Below are positions 1 through 7,014 of a stretch of 20,511 nucleotides of DNA, piece after piece (the first letter of the stretch is position 1; every line of letters starts with the position of its first letter). The stretch lies in assembly GCA_002393895.1 (NCBI GenBank), contig DGUE01000019.1:1-20511 (forward strand). The letters run 5' to 3'. Both the position numbers and the translations under genes were made by a program. The DNA comes from Bacteroidales bacterium UBA4318. Its GTDB lineage: Bacteria > Bacteroidota > Bacteroidia > Bacteroidales > UBA932. Below the pieces are notes generated by a model. That model saw only the letters and a list, made by a program, of their open reading frames with translations, was not told the DNA's origin and did no database searches.

Positions 1-160
1 CCCAGCAGGTGCCGCTGCGGTGCTGGTTCTTGACGGAAGTAATGGGGTTCTCGACATCGGTGGTGAACTGATAGTCGGGCCATTTGATGTTGGGTTTCTG
101 CTGTGCAAATGCGGATGCGCAGAGGAGCAGTATTGCTGCCAGTACGGTCAACTTCTTCAT
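1..160 (-). CDS. Secreted C1B cysteine aminopeptidase (bleomycin hydrolase-like), N-terminal part
   Basis: Only the first 53 codons lie in the window; the gene runs off the left edge. The protein starts MKKLTVLAAILLLCASAFAQ, a clear Sec signal peptide with likely cleavage near AFA-QQ. Residues 43-53 read VKNQHRSGTCW, which is the papain-fold active-site segment: Gln46 for the oxyanion hole and Cys52 as the nucleophile. The short distance from signal peptide to catalytic Cys, with no long propeptide, fits the bleomycin hydrolase/PepC (C1B) group common as exported enzymes in Bacteroidales. Such enzymes remove N-terminal amino acids from peptides. It lies 2 bp after the aminotransferase stop, so it is probably the last gene seen of the panE-aminotransferase operon. 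Family call is strong; substrate is unknown. Confidence 0.85.
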   Translation of the reverse strand, partial: MKKLTVLAAILLLCASAFAQQKPNIKWPDYQFTTDVENPITSVKNQHRSGTCW

Positions 161-162
161 AA

Positions 163-1359
163 TTAATCCTTTTTATATTCAACTAACGCTGTTTCAAGTA
201 TTTTCATAGCTTTTTCGAGTTCCGGAATCTCCAGCACATATGCCACCCGGACCTGGTTGCGGCCCTGCCTGGGGGTGCTGTAGAATGGCTCAGCCGGAGT
301 AAGCATCACGGTTTCTCCATTCAGGCGGAAATCGGTGAGGAGCCATTTGCAGAATGCGGTGGCATCGTCCACAGGGAGTTCGGCCACGGTGTAGAATGCG
401 CCCTGAGGCTTGGGGGAGTATACACCCTGGATAGCGTTCAGCGCATCTACCGTATAATTGCGTCTGGCAATGTATTCGTCCCGGACTGCCTTGAAATAGT
501 TGTCCGGTGCGTTTATGGCTGCAAGGGATACCGCCTGCCCAATGACAGGGGGACAAAGGCGTGCCTGGGCGAACTTGGTAACCAGGGATATCAGTTCCTT
601 GTTCCTGGATACCAGGCACCCCACTCTGGCACCGCAGAGATTGTAACGCTTCGAGGCAGAGTCGACAAGTATCGCATTTTCTTCGAAATCGGGAATCTGC
701 ATCACCGAGAAATATGGCTCGTCGCTGTAACAGAACTCGCGGTACGCCTCGTCTGAAATCAGGAAAAGGTCATGCTTGCGACAGATATCTGCAATGGCGA
801 GGATGTCTTTTTTGGAATAAACCACCCCGGTCGGGTTGGACGGATTGCAGACCAGAATAGCCCTGGTGGCCGGAGTGATGTGGCTCTCGATCGTTTCGGG
901 ATCGGGAGCTGCGAAACCGGATTCGATGTCTGTGTGAACTGCATTCAGCACCACTCCGTTCATTTTTGCGAGAGTGTTGTAGTTGCAGTAGTAGGGTTCC
1001 ATCACCAACACTTCGTCGCCGGGATCCAGCGCCGCATGGAAAACGAAACTCAGCGCTTCGCTGCCTGCGGTTGTGACCAGCACATCGTCTACTCCGATCT
1101 TGATACCCTGCTTGGGATAATACTTCTCCACCAGGGCCTTGCGCAATTCAAGCGTGCCGGCGGAGTTGGAATAGGGGAGATGGTCGAAACTGATTTCCCT
1201 GAATGCAGCCAATGCGGATTCGGGAGATTTGATATCGGGCGCACCTATGTTCAGATGATAGATCTTAACACCATCCGCCTCAGCCTTGTCGGCAAAGGGG
1301 GAGAGCATCCTGATAGGAGATGCCGGAATGGCAGCTGCAGATTTGGAAATTGCTGGCAT
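163..1359 (-). CDS. PLP-dependent class I/II aminotransferase (aspartate aminotransferase-like)
   Basis: A full-length 398-aa fold-type I aminotransferase of the AspC-like group, transferring an amino group between an amino acid and a 2-oxo acid in the cytoplasm. The PLP-site residues are all visible: Asn175 in NPSNPTG (172-178), Asp203 and Tyr206 in SDEAY, Lys237 in SASKRYNLCGAR as the Schiff-base lysine, Arg245 for the cofactor phosphate, and Arg371 in QVRVAY for the substrate carboxylate. The ATG at 1359 follows the panE-like stop by 4 bp, so the two are probably cotranscribed, and the C1B peptidase starts 2 bp downstream. Substrate cannot be fixed from sequence; aspartate, alanine or an aromatic or branched-chain amino acid are all possible. 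Nothing looks truncated. Confidence 0.9.
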   Translation of the reverse strand: MPAISKSAAAIPASPIRMLSPFADKAEADGVKIYHLNIGAPDIKSPESALAAFREISFDHLPYSNSAGTLELRKALVEKYYPKQGIKIGVDDVLVTTAGSEALSFVFHAALDPGDEVLVMEPYYCNYNTLAKMNGVVLNAVHTDIESGFAAPDPETIESHITPATRAILVCNPSNPTGVVYSKKDILAIADICRKHDLFLISDEAYREFCYSDEPYFSVMQIPDFEENAILVDSASKRYNLCGARVGCLVSRNKELISLVTKFAQARLCPPVIGQAVSLAAINAPDNYFKAVRDEYIARRNYTVDALNAIQGVYSPKPQGAFYTVAELPVDDATAFCKWLLTDFRLNGETVMLTPAEPFYSTPRQGRNQVRVAYVLEIPELEKAMKILETALVEYKKD

Positions 1360-1363
1360 AAGA

Positions 1364-2368
1364 CTAATGGAACAGTTTCAAGTTATCGAAAGACGCGGTG
1401 AGCTTGCCTTCTTCTATTCTGTGGATGATTGCCACCACTTTGTCGTTGACTGGCGTAGGGCAGCCGACCTTGCGACCGAAAGCGCACACGATGCCGTTGA
1501 TGGCTTCCACTTCTGTTTTCTTACCCTTTTCGATATCCTGCAGCATGCTGGCCTTAAGGCGGGCATGCTTGCGTATGGCTATGGGGATGATGAAGAAGGA
1601 GATGGCTTTCTTGACGGGGCCGTGGTAATCCAGGAGCTTGACAATATCTTTGCCCTGCACAGGTTCTATCTTGATGCCTGCTTTGGCACAGACGTCGATA
1701 CATTCCTTTATGAGTGCCTGCACGTATTTGCGGGAGGCTTTGTCGCCGGCAGCTTTGCCGAAGGTGCATCCCAGCACCGTGCTCATACCGGAAAAGGCTG
1801 CGTTGATTAGGAGCTTGCTCCAGCGGGTGCCGATGAAATTGTTGTCTACTTCCACCTTGCCCATCAGTTCCAGAAGGGATTTAACTTCTCCGAGGTGATG
1901 ATTGGGCTTGGGGGAGAGACTCCCCAGAGAGAAAGTCAGGCTGTCCGGAGCGCTGGTGAGCTCGCATACGCCAGGCTCCAGCATTGTGGCGCCCCATGCA
2001 ACAGTGCAGCCGAGCACGCGGTCTTCTCCCACAATTTCGCCTATCTGGAGCTCTGGAATACCGTTCTGCAGTGTGACCATGACACCATCTTCGGCAAGGA
2101 AGTCTTTCAAAAAAGCAACCACCTCGGAATTGTGCTGCTGTTTTGTCATCAGGAAGATGATATCGTACTTCCCGCTCATTGCAGAAGGAGTGTAAGCCGT
2201 AACCTTCTGGGTGAATTCCAAAGTGCCCACGACTCTTGCTCCTTTCTCCTGAAGGGCTTTCACGTGGGCTTCATTCCTGTTGATCAGATCAACCTGACGG
2301 CCGTTTTTAGTAATGAATGCGCCAAGTATGGTTCCCATGGAACCGGCGCCGTAAATAGCAACTCTCAT
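1364..2368 (-). CDS. panE: 2-dehydropantoate 2-reductase family protein (ApbA/PanE)
   Basis: This 334-aa protein matches the ketopantoate reductase family, which reduces 2-dehydropantoate to pantoate with NADPH on the way to pantothenate and CoA. It begins MRVAIYGAGSMGTILGAFI, a Rossmann GxGxxG nucleotide site. QNG at 101-103 and the TRWSKLLINAAFSGMSTVLG segment (181-200) hold the expected catalytic Lys185 and Asn189 of the C-terminal helical domain. It is about 30 residues longer than the E. coli enzyme, which is within family range. It is the first gene of the minus-strand operon. A -7 element lies at 2394-2401, giving a leader of roughly 20 nt. Some family members act on other 2-oxo acids, so the symbol is probable rather than certain. 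Confidence 0.85.
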   Translation of the reverse strand: MRVAIYGAGSMGTILGAFITKNGRQVDLINRNEAHVKALQEKGARVVGTLEFTQKVTAYTPSAMSGKYDIIFLMTKQQHNSEVVAFLKDFLAEDGVMVTLQNGIPELQIGEIVGEDRVLGCTVAWGATMLEPGVCELTSAPDSLTFSLGSLSPKPNHHLGEVKSLLELMGKVEVDNNFIGTRWSKLLINAAFSGMSTVLGCTFGKAAGDKASRKYVQALIKECIDVCAKAGIKIEPVQGKDIVKLLDYHGPVKKAISFFIIPIAIRKHARLKASMLQDIEKGKKTEVEAINGIVCAFGRKVGCPTPVNDKVVAIIHRIEEGKLTASFDNLKLFH

Positions 2369-2393
2369 TGTGTTTTTTTATTCACATGGATTA

Positions 2394-2401
2394 CAAATAT
2401 A
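2394..2401 (-). promoter_or_regulatory. -7 promoter element for panE operon
   Basis: The minus strand reads TATATTTG, an exact match to the Bacteroidota -7 consensus TAnnTTTG, about 26 nt before the panE ATG. No convincing -33 TTTG box was seen at the usual spacing. Confidence 0.65.
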
Positions 2402-2413
2402 ATCAGTATTGCT

Positions 2414-2421
2414 TAATTTTG
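2414..2421 (+). promoter_or_regulatory. -7 promoter element for mntP
   Basis: TAATTTTG matches TAnnTTTG and sits only 8 nt before the first ATG of mntP, back to back with the panE promoter. If used, transcription would begin about 4-6 nt before the start codon, so the message would be nearly leaderless. Confidence 0.55.
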
Positions 2422-2429
2422 CACACTTG

Positions 2430-3008
2430 ATGATGACACTTTGGGAAATAATACTTATTTCGGTCGCCCTGGCCATGGATTGCTTTACGGTTTCTATCGT
2501 GAGCGGGGTTATTGTGCAAAAGATGAAGTGGGGGGCTTTTTCCAGAATGGCATTCCTTTTCGGCCTGTTCCAGGCACTTATGCCCCTTTTGGGCTGGATA
2601 TCCATCCATTATTTCGAGAGCAGCGTAGAAGCATATGATCATTGGATAGCATTCGGCCTTCTTGCATTCATCGGGATCAAAATGATAAGGGATGCTTTCT
2701 CGGCTGAAGAAGAGGATCACTTCAATCCTCTGAAACTGCGCACCCAACTCGCACTTGCCGTTGCAACCAGCCTGGATGCTCTTGCGGTCGGGATTTCCCT
2801 TGCCTGCACTGGCTATAGTACGATATGTTCGCTTTCGGTTCCCTTGCTCTTCATAGGGGTGGTTTCAATCCTGTTCAGCATTGCCGGAAGCCTGATCGGG
2901 GTTCATTTCGGAGCTGTTGTAACCAGGCGCCTGAAGCCTGAATTATTGGGGGGCATTATCCTGATTGCAATAGGTGTCAGGATCCTTATCGAGCATCTGC
3001 TCGCTTAA
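2430..3008 (+). CDS. mntP: MntP-like manganese efflux pump (DUF204)
   Basis: A 192-aa inner-membrane protein with about six hydrophobic helices, matching the MntP family that exports Mn2+ and protects against manganese excess. The two family signature helices, each with a conserved intramembrane acid, are present: VALAMDCFTVSI with Asp17 and ATSLDALAVGISLA with Asp116. The protein is a pseudo-duplication, as expected. I chose ATG 2430 (or the next ATG at 2433) over the upstream TTG at 2409, because family members start about 10-15 residues before the first Asp and because the TTG lies upstream of the -7 element. In other bacteria mntP is often controlled by a yybP-ykoY riboswitch; there is no room for one here. 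Confidence 0.85.
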   Translation: MMTLWEIILISVALAMDCFTVSIVSGVIVQKMKWGAFSRMAFLFGLFQALMPLLGWISIHYFESSVEAYDHWIAFGLLAFIGIKMIRDAFSAEEEDHFNPLKLRTQLALAVATSLDALAVGISLACTGYSTICSLSVPLLFIGVVSILFSIAGSLIGVHFGAVVTRRLKPELLGGIILIAIGVRILIEHLLA

Positions 3009-3031
3009 TCTTCGAGATCCAGGATAAGGAT
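2982..3031. repeat. Inverted repeat with nested hairpin at the mntP 3' end
   Basis: ATCCTTATC (2982-2990) and GATAAGGAT (3023-3031) are exact 9-bp inverted copies. Between them GAGC-atct-GCTC (2991-3002) forms a nested hairpin. The structure spans the mntP stop codon. It has no T-tract, so it is not a standard intrinsic terminator; it could be an mRNA end-protecting or processing structure. Confidence 0.45.
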
Positions 3032-3066
3032 TGGAAACACTGTTCAGCCCGATCAAAGATAATTAT

Positions 3067-3074
3067 TATATTTG
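3067..3074 (+). promoter_or_regulatory. -7 promoter element for the 3095-11893 gene run
   Basis: TATATTTG matches the Bacteroidota -7 consensus exactly and lies 20 nt before the ATG at 3095. It is the clearest promoter ahead of the six plus-strand genes that follow. Confidence 0.65.
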
Positions 3075-3094
3075 CGGGTTACATAATCATATTG

Positions 3095-4495
3095 ATGAAA
3101 AAGTTACGAATCACTCTGGAAATCCTGTTTTTTGGGGGAATCACACTCCTTCTTTCCGGTCTTCTGCCCGGAGCGGAGAGATGGTTGGGATGGATGCCCA
3201 AATTGCAGTTTCTTCCATCCCTGCTGGCCCTGAATGCCATCGTCATTATCGCCCTGTTGGTCCTCACCATCTGTTTCGGGCGCATCTATTGTTCTGTCAT
3301 CTGCCCTCTGGGAGTTATGCAGGATGGCATCTCGCGCATCAGCGTGCTGGCAAAACGGGCCCGGAAGAATCGCAAGCCTTTCCATTTCCGCAAGGAAAAC
3401 AAGTGGCTGCGCTATGGCATATGGGTGCTGTTTGTGGCCGCGCTGATTGCCGGGCTGCAGCCTCTGGTGGCCGTTCTGGCGCCCTACAGCGCATATGGCC
3501 GCATGGTGAGCAGCGTCCTTAATCCTCATATGGGGGTCGTTCTGATTGTTGCCGGGGTCACTTTCATTGTAGTTGCTTTGCTCTCCTGGTTTACCGGCCG
3601 CGACTACTGCAACGCCATCTGCCCTGTAGGCACTACACTCAGCTTCTTCTCCCGTTTTGCGCTTTTCCGCCCGGTAATCGATGCGGACAAATGCAAGAAC
3701 TGCAAGCTGTGTGAACACAATTGCAAGGCCTCCTGCATCGACATTGCCAACCACAAGATAGATTACAGCCGCTGCGTGGATTGTTTCGACTGCATCGACA
3801 GCTGCAAGTTCGATGCTCTCCGTTTCCGCATCGCCTGTGGAAGCGGGTCTGCTGCATCTTCCGAAGACTCAGCGCCGAAGTCAGGCAGAAGGGCATTCCT
3901 GTCCGGAGCGGCCCTCGGCCTGGGAGCTATCGCGCTGAAAGCACAGGATAAGAAGGTGGATGGCGGATTTGCCGAAATCCTGCCGAAAAAGAGCCTGGAG
4001 CGCGAAACTCCCATCACTCCTCCTGGTTCCGCCAGCGTTAAGGGTTTCTACCGTCGCTGCACCGCCTGTCAGCTCTGTGTCCAGGTCTGCCCGAATGGCG
4101 TTCTCCGTCCTTCTACCGGGCTGGATCACCTGATGCAGCCGGAAATGGGGTACGAAAATGGCTACTGCCGCCCGGAATGCACTGCCTGCTCTGATGTCTG
4201 CCCCAGCGGGGCCATCATCAAGATTACTCCCGAAGAGAAAACCACGTATCATATCGGTACCGCTACCGTAAACCGCAGCCTTTGTGTAGCTGAAAACGGC
4301 ACCAAGTGCGGAAACTGCGCCCGCCACTGCCCTGTAGGGGCCATCAGCATGGTAGAAAGATCTGAGACCGGCATCAGTATCCCTGTGGTCAGCGAAGAGG
4401 TCTGCATAGGGTGCGGCGCCTGTGAAAACCTTTGTCCGGCACGTCCTGTGAGCGCTATCACCGTGAATGGCCGGCATAACCATCAGCAGAGTTAG
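3095..4495 (+). CDS. NapH/NapG-like membrane polyferredoxin fusion
   Basis: A 466-aa integral membrane iron-sulfur protein, likely passing electrons between the quinone pool and a periplasmic partner. The N-terminal half resembles NapH: four hydrophobic helices (about 7-25, 43-61, 108-130, 146-165) with two CP motifs, CFGRIYCSVICPLG (60-73) and YCNAICPVG (171-179), then two ferredoxin-type Cys sets at 200-214 and 227-237. Next comes SGRRAFLSGAALGLGAIALK (263-282), a twin-arginine-like hydrophobic segment inside the chain. The C-terminal part is NapG-like, with four more Cys sets (322-332, 358-369, 397-412, 437-447). ATG 3095 is preferred over an in-frame TTG one codon earlier. The Tat aldo/keto reductase gene starts 5 bp after the stop. 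Nitrate reductase is not nearby, so a Nap role is not implied. Confidence 0.85.
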   Translation: MKKLRITLEILFFGGITLLLSGLLPGAERWLGWMPKLQFLPSLLALNAIVIIALLVLTICFGRIYCSVICPLGVMQDGISRISVLAKRARKNRKPFHFRKENKWLRYGIWVLFVAALIAGLQPLVAVLAPYSAYGRMVSSVLNPHMGVVLIVAGVTFIVVALLSWFTGRDYCNAICPVGTTLSFFSRFALFRPVIDADKCKNCKLCEHNCKASCIDIANHKIDYSRCVDCFDCIDSCKFDALRFRIACGSGSAASSEDSAPKSGRRAFLSGAALGLGAIALKAQDKKVDGGFAEILPKKSLERETPITPPGSASVKGFYRRCTACQLCVQVCPNGVLRPSTGLDHLMQPEMGYENGYCRPECTACSDVCPSGAIIKITPEEKTTYHIGTATVNRSLCVAENGTKCGNCARHCPVGAISMVERSETGISIPVVSEEVCIGCGACENLCPARPVSAITVNGRHNHQQS

Positions 4496-4500
4496 AGACT

Positions 4501-5838
4501 ATGGACAGAAGAGATTTTATAAAGATATCCGGAGCGGCCGGAATCGGCACCCTGGCAGGATGCCGCCCATCCAAAAAAAAACAGACGGCAGAGACTCCTG
4601 AGCAGATGGAGATCCGTACCAATCCAGTGAGCGGCGACAAGGTCTCGCTTCTTGGCTTCGGGTGCATGCGCTGGCCCATGATCAAGGATGAATCCGGAAA
4701 GGACATCATAGACCAGGAAGCTGTGAACGAAATGGTGGATTATGCCCTGGAGCATGGTATAAACTATTTCGACACGTCCCCTGCATACCTGCAGGGCCTG
4801 TCTGAAAGGGCTGCCGGAGATGCCCTCAGCAGGCATCCGCGCAGCAGTTACTTCATTGCTACCAAATTGTCGAATTTCCGTAATGTGTCCAAGGAAGCAT
4901 CCATCAAGATGTACAGGAATTCCTTCGAGGAGATGCACACGGATTATTTCGACTATTATCTTCTTCACGCTATTGGCATGGGAGGCCGGGAGGCCTTCAT
5001 GCGCAGGTATGTAGAGAACGGGATGATGGAATTCCTGCTTGCCGAGAAGGCTGCCGGGCGCATCCGGAACCTGGGATTCTCCTTCCACGGCTCCCGCAAG
5101 GATTTCGACTCTTTCATGCAGATGCAAGACAGTGGTGAGTACACCTGGGATTTCTGCCAGATAGAGATGAACTATGTGGACTGGAAGCATGCCGACGGGA
5201 AGAGGAACTGCAATGCGGATTATCTATATGCGGAATTGGACAAGCGCGGCATCCCCATAGTGATTATGGAACCTCTGCTCGGAGGGCGGCTTGCAAATGT
5301 GCCCATGGGCATCTCCCGTCAGATGAAAATGCGGGAACCGGACAGGTCTGCAGCATCCTGGGCATTCCGTTTCTGCGGAAGCTATCCCCGTGTGCTCTGC
5401 ATCCTGAGCGGCATGACGTCCATGGATCCCCTGATGGAGAATGTGAAGACTTTCGGGCATTTCCAGCCGCTGAACGAGGAGGAACTGGAGTTTATGGAGC
5501 AGATGGCCGTGCAGATGAAGGAGTATCCGCTTGTGAACTGCACGAACTGCAAGTATTGCATGCCATGCCCATGGGGAATAGACATCCCGGGCATCTTCAA
5601 GCACTACAACACCTGTATCACCGACGGCACCTATGCCCAGAGCCCGGAGCAGAAGAACTACAAGAAGCTGCGTAATGCATACCTCACATCCTACAACAAG
5701 GCAATACCCACTCTCAGGCAGGCCGATCATTGCATAGGCTGCGGCACATGCCTGTCCCACTGCCCCCAGAGCATAGATATTCCGGGCGAGTTGCAACGGC
5801 TGGATCGTTATGTGGAGAAGCTTAAGAGGGGAATCTGA
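4501..5838 (+). CDS. Tat-type lipoprotein aldo/keto reductase with C-terminal 4Fe-4S domain
   Basis: A 445-aa protein. Its N-terminus, MDRRDFIKISGAAGIGTLAG followed by Cys21, combines a twin-arginine motif (RRDFIK) with a lipobox (LAGC), pointing to export in folded form and lipid anchoring. Residues ~45-330 are an aldo/keto reductase barrel with the catalytic tetrad visible: Asp91, Tyr96, Lys122 and His156 (YLLH). The C-terminus adds two ferredoxin-like clusters: C347-x2-C350-x2-C353-x2-C356 and C411-x2-C414-x2-C417-x3-C421P. Such enzymes reduce carbonyl or related groups; the Fe-S part suggests electrons arrive by protein transfer, not only NADPH. The upstream polyferredoxin is the obvious donor, with only 5 bp between the genes. 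Substrate unknown. Confidence 0.88.
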   Translation: MDRRDFIKISGAAGIGTLAGCRPSKKKQTAETPEQMEIRTNPVSGDKVSLLGFGCMRWPMIKDESGKDIIDQEAVNEMVDYALEHGINYFDTSPAYLQGLSERAAGDALSRHPRSSYFIATKLSNFRNVSKEASIKMYRNSFEEMHTDYFDYYLLHAIGMGGREAFMRRYVENGMMEFLLAEKAAGRIRNLGFSFHGSRKDFDSFMQMQDSGEYTWDFCQIEMNYVDWKHADGKRNCNADYLYAELDKRGIPIVIMEPLLGGRLANVPMGISRQMKMREPDRSAASWAFRFCGSYPRVLCILSGMTSMDPLMENVKTFGHFQPLNEEELEFMEQMAVQMKEYPLVNCTNCKYCMPCPWGIDIPGIFKHYNTCITDGTYAQSPEQKNYKKLRNAYLTSYNKAIPTLRQADHCIGCGTCLSHCPQSIDIPGELQRLDRYVEKLKRGI

Positions 5839-5849
5839 TAAAAAATGCG

Positions 5850-5857
5850 TAAATTAG
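5850..5857 (+). promoter_or_regulatory. Weak -7-like element before the 377-aa protein
   Basis: TAAATTAG differs by one base from TAnnTTTG and lies in the 39-bp gap before the gene at 5878. It could give a secondary promoter inside the operon; support is weak. Confidence 0.25.
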
Positions 5858-5877
5858 CGGGTTGAAAAGGAATTAGG

Positions 5878-7011
5878 ATGAAAAAGAAAACAAGCACTAT
5901 CATAATCGTTGTCCTCCTTCTGCTTGCCGCAGCCTCTGTATGGTATTTTTTCCTGCGGAGCAAGAAGGCGGAAACCTTTGCCGAACCCCCGGTGCCATAT
6001 GTGTCCTCCATCATCAACGATACGAGTTCCGCTGAGCATCGCCTGATTACCGGTTATGACCCTAAGGACAGGGCTAACGCCATATTCGTGTTCGGGTCCC
6101 GTTCCCGCACCCAGGCTGTGGCCCAGGTTCTCACCGAATGCGATGCCTACGACAATGTGGATGGCTCCTCGAACCCGGATGGGCTGAAGGATTTCGCCGG
6201 TGAAACTATCTGCACCGTGGCCAATTTCTCCAATTTCGGCGAGATGGTAAACGATGGCCGTTTCCAGGACCTGCGTGAACTCACGGCAAGGAACGTGCTT
6301 GCGGCTATGGACACTTTGTGCTACGTCAGCCCCTACGACCGCAGCGGAATGGGCAAGAAGCCTCTTGCAAAGCTGATAATACTTGGATCCGCCTGCATGA
6401 CCCGGTATGGCCAGTACGACGTGGACTCGCTTTTCAATGCCCTTAACTGCCATCTTCCGGTAATCACTCCCATGCAGCTGATTGCGGATGAGGCCGTGGA
6501 AATCAATAAGGGCAAGAAGATGCTCTCCGTGGGTGTGCTTGCGGGCAATGCTCCCGTAGACCTTTACGGCCCATACATCCGTTCAAAAGCCATACGCGAG
6601 GGTATCGACAGCGTGCTCTGCGTGGGATTCAAGGTGCCAGAGGGGGAGGACCCCCTGCTATCGTTCCTGGACCGCTATTCCGAGCTTGGCATAAAGCAGC
6701 CGCTGGATGTGATCCTGGTGGACGACCTGGGTGTGGATCTGGAAGTATTCAAAGAGTCTCTGCAACACATTACGTCTGTAATGAACGCAGAATCATTGAC
6801 TTATGGTAATCTGATATCTCCCGGATTCAGAATCATAGACTCCAGGAGCCGCATTTGTAAGGCCACCTACTCCATCCTCCGCAAGGAGAACCTTTTCACC
6901 CATTTCATTTCCCAGCCTCGCAAGCTGGATTATATGCTCATCACAAAGGAAGGCAGCGAGAAAGATATGATGCTCCTTCAGTATAACGAAAGATACATAC
7001 CTTCAGAATAA
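5878..7011 (+). CDS. Unrecognised membrane-anchored protein with predicted periplasmic alpha/beta domain
   Basis: I do not recognise this 377-aa protein. It starts MKKKTSTIIIVVLLLLAAAS, a lysine-rich end and one strong hydrophobic helix (about 7-26), so it is probably anchored in the inner membrane with the rest outside. There is no lipobox Cys. The exported part alternates hydrophobic strands and helices: ANAIFVFGSRSR (~61-72), LAKLIILGSACMTRYG (~162-177), KMLSVGVLAGNAP (~216-228) and LDVILVDDLGVD (~277-288). This pattern resembles a Rossmann-like or periplasmic-binding fold, but no catalytic motif stands out. It lies 39 bp after the aldo/keto reductase and 3 bp before the exonuclease. Gene order suggests coexpression with the Fe-S pair, not a proven shared function. 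Confidence 0.75.
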   Translation: MKKKTSTIIIVVLLLLAAASVWYFFLRSKKAETFAEPPVPYVSSIINDTSSAEHRLITGYDPKDRANAIFVFGSRSRTQAVAQVLTECDAYDNVDGSSNPDGLKDFAGETICTVANFSNFGEMVNDGRFQDLRELTARNVLAAMDTLCYVSPYDRSGMGKKPLAKLIILGSACMTRYGQYDVDSLFNALNCHLPVITPMQLIADEAVEINKGKKMLSVGVLAGNAPVDLYGPYIRSKAIREGIDSVLCVGFKVPEGEDPLLSFLDRYSELGIKQPLDVILVDDLGVDLEVFKESLQHITSVMNAESLTYGNLISPGFRIIDSRSRICKATYSILRKENLFTHFISQPRKLDYMLITKEGSEKDMMLLQYNERYIPSE

Positions 7012-7014
7012 CTG

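Noticed and set aside
2409..2429. Upstream TTG start for mntP
   Set aside because: It lies before the -7 element and would add seven residues not needed by the family; ATG at 2430 fits better.
2436..2460. Manganese (yybP-ykoY) riboswitch before mntP
   Set aside because: Only a few bases separate promoter and start codon, so there is no space for the aptamer.
3104..3754. 216-codon minus-strand frame opposite the polyferredoxin
   Set aside because: It is a shadow of a gene whose Cys motifs and helices are clear on the plus strand.
3095..4495. Periplasmic nitrate reductase (nap) operon
   Set aside because: NapH/NapG-like parts are present but no NapA, NapB or NapD gene is nearby; the neighbour is an aldo/keto reductase.
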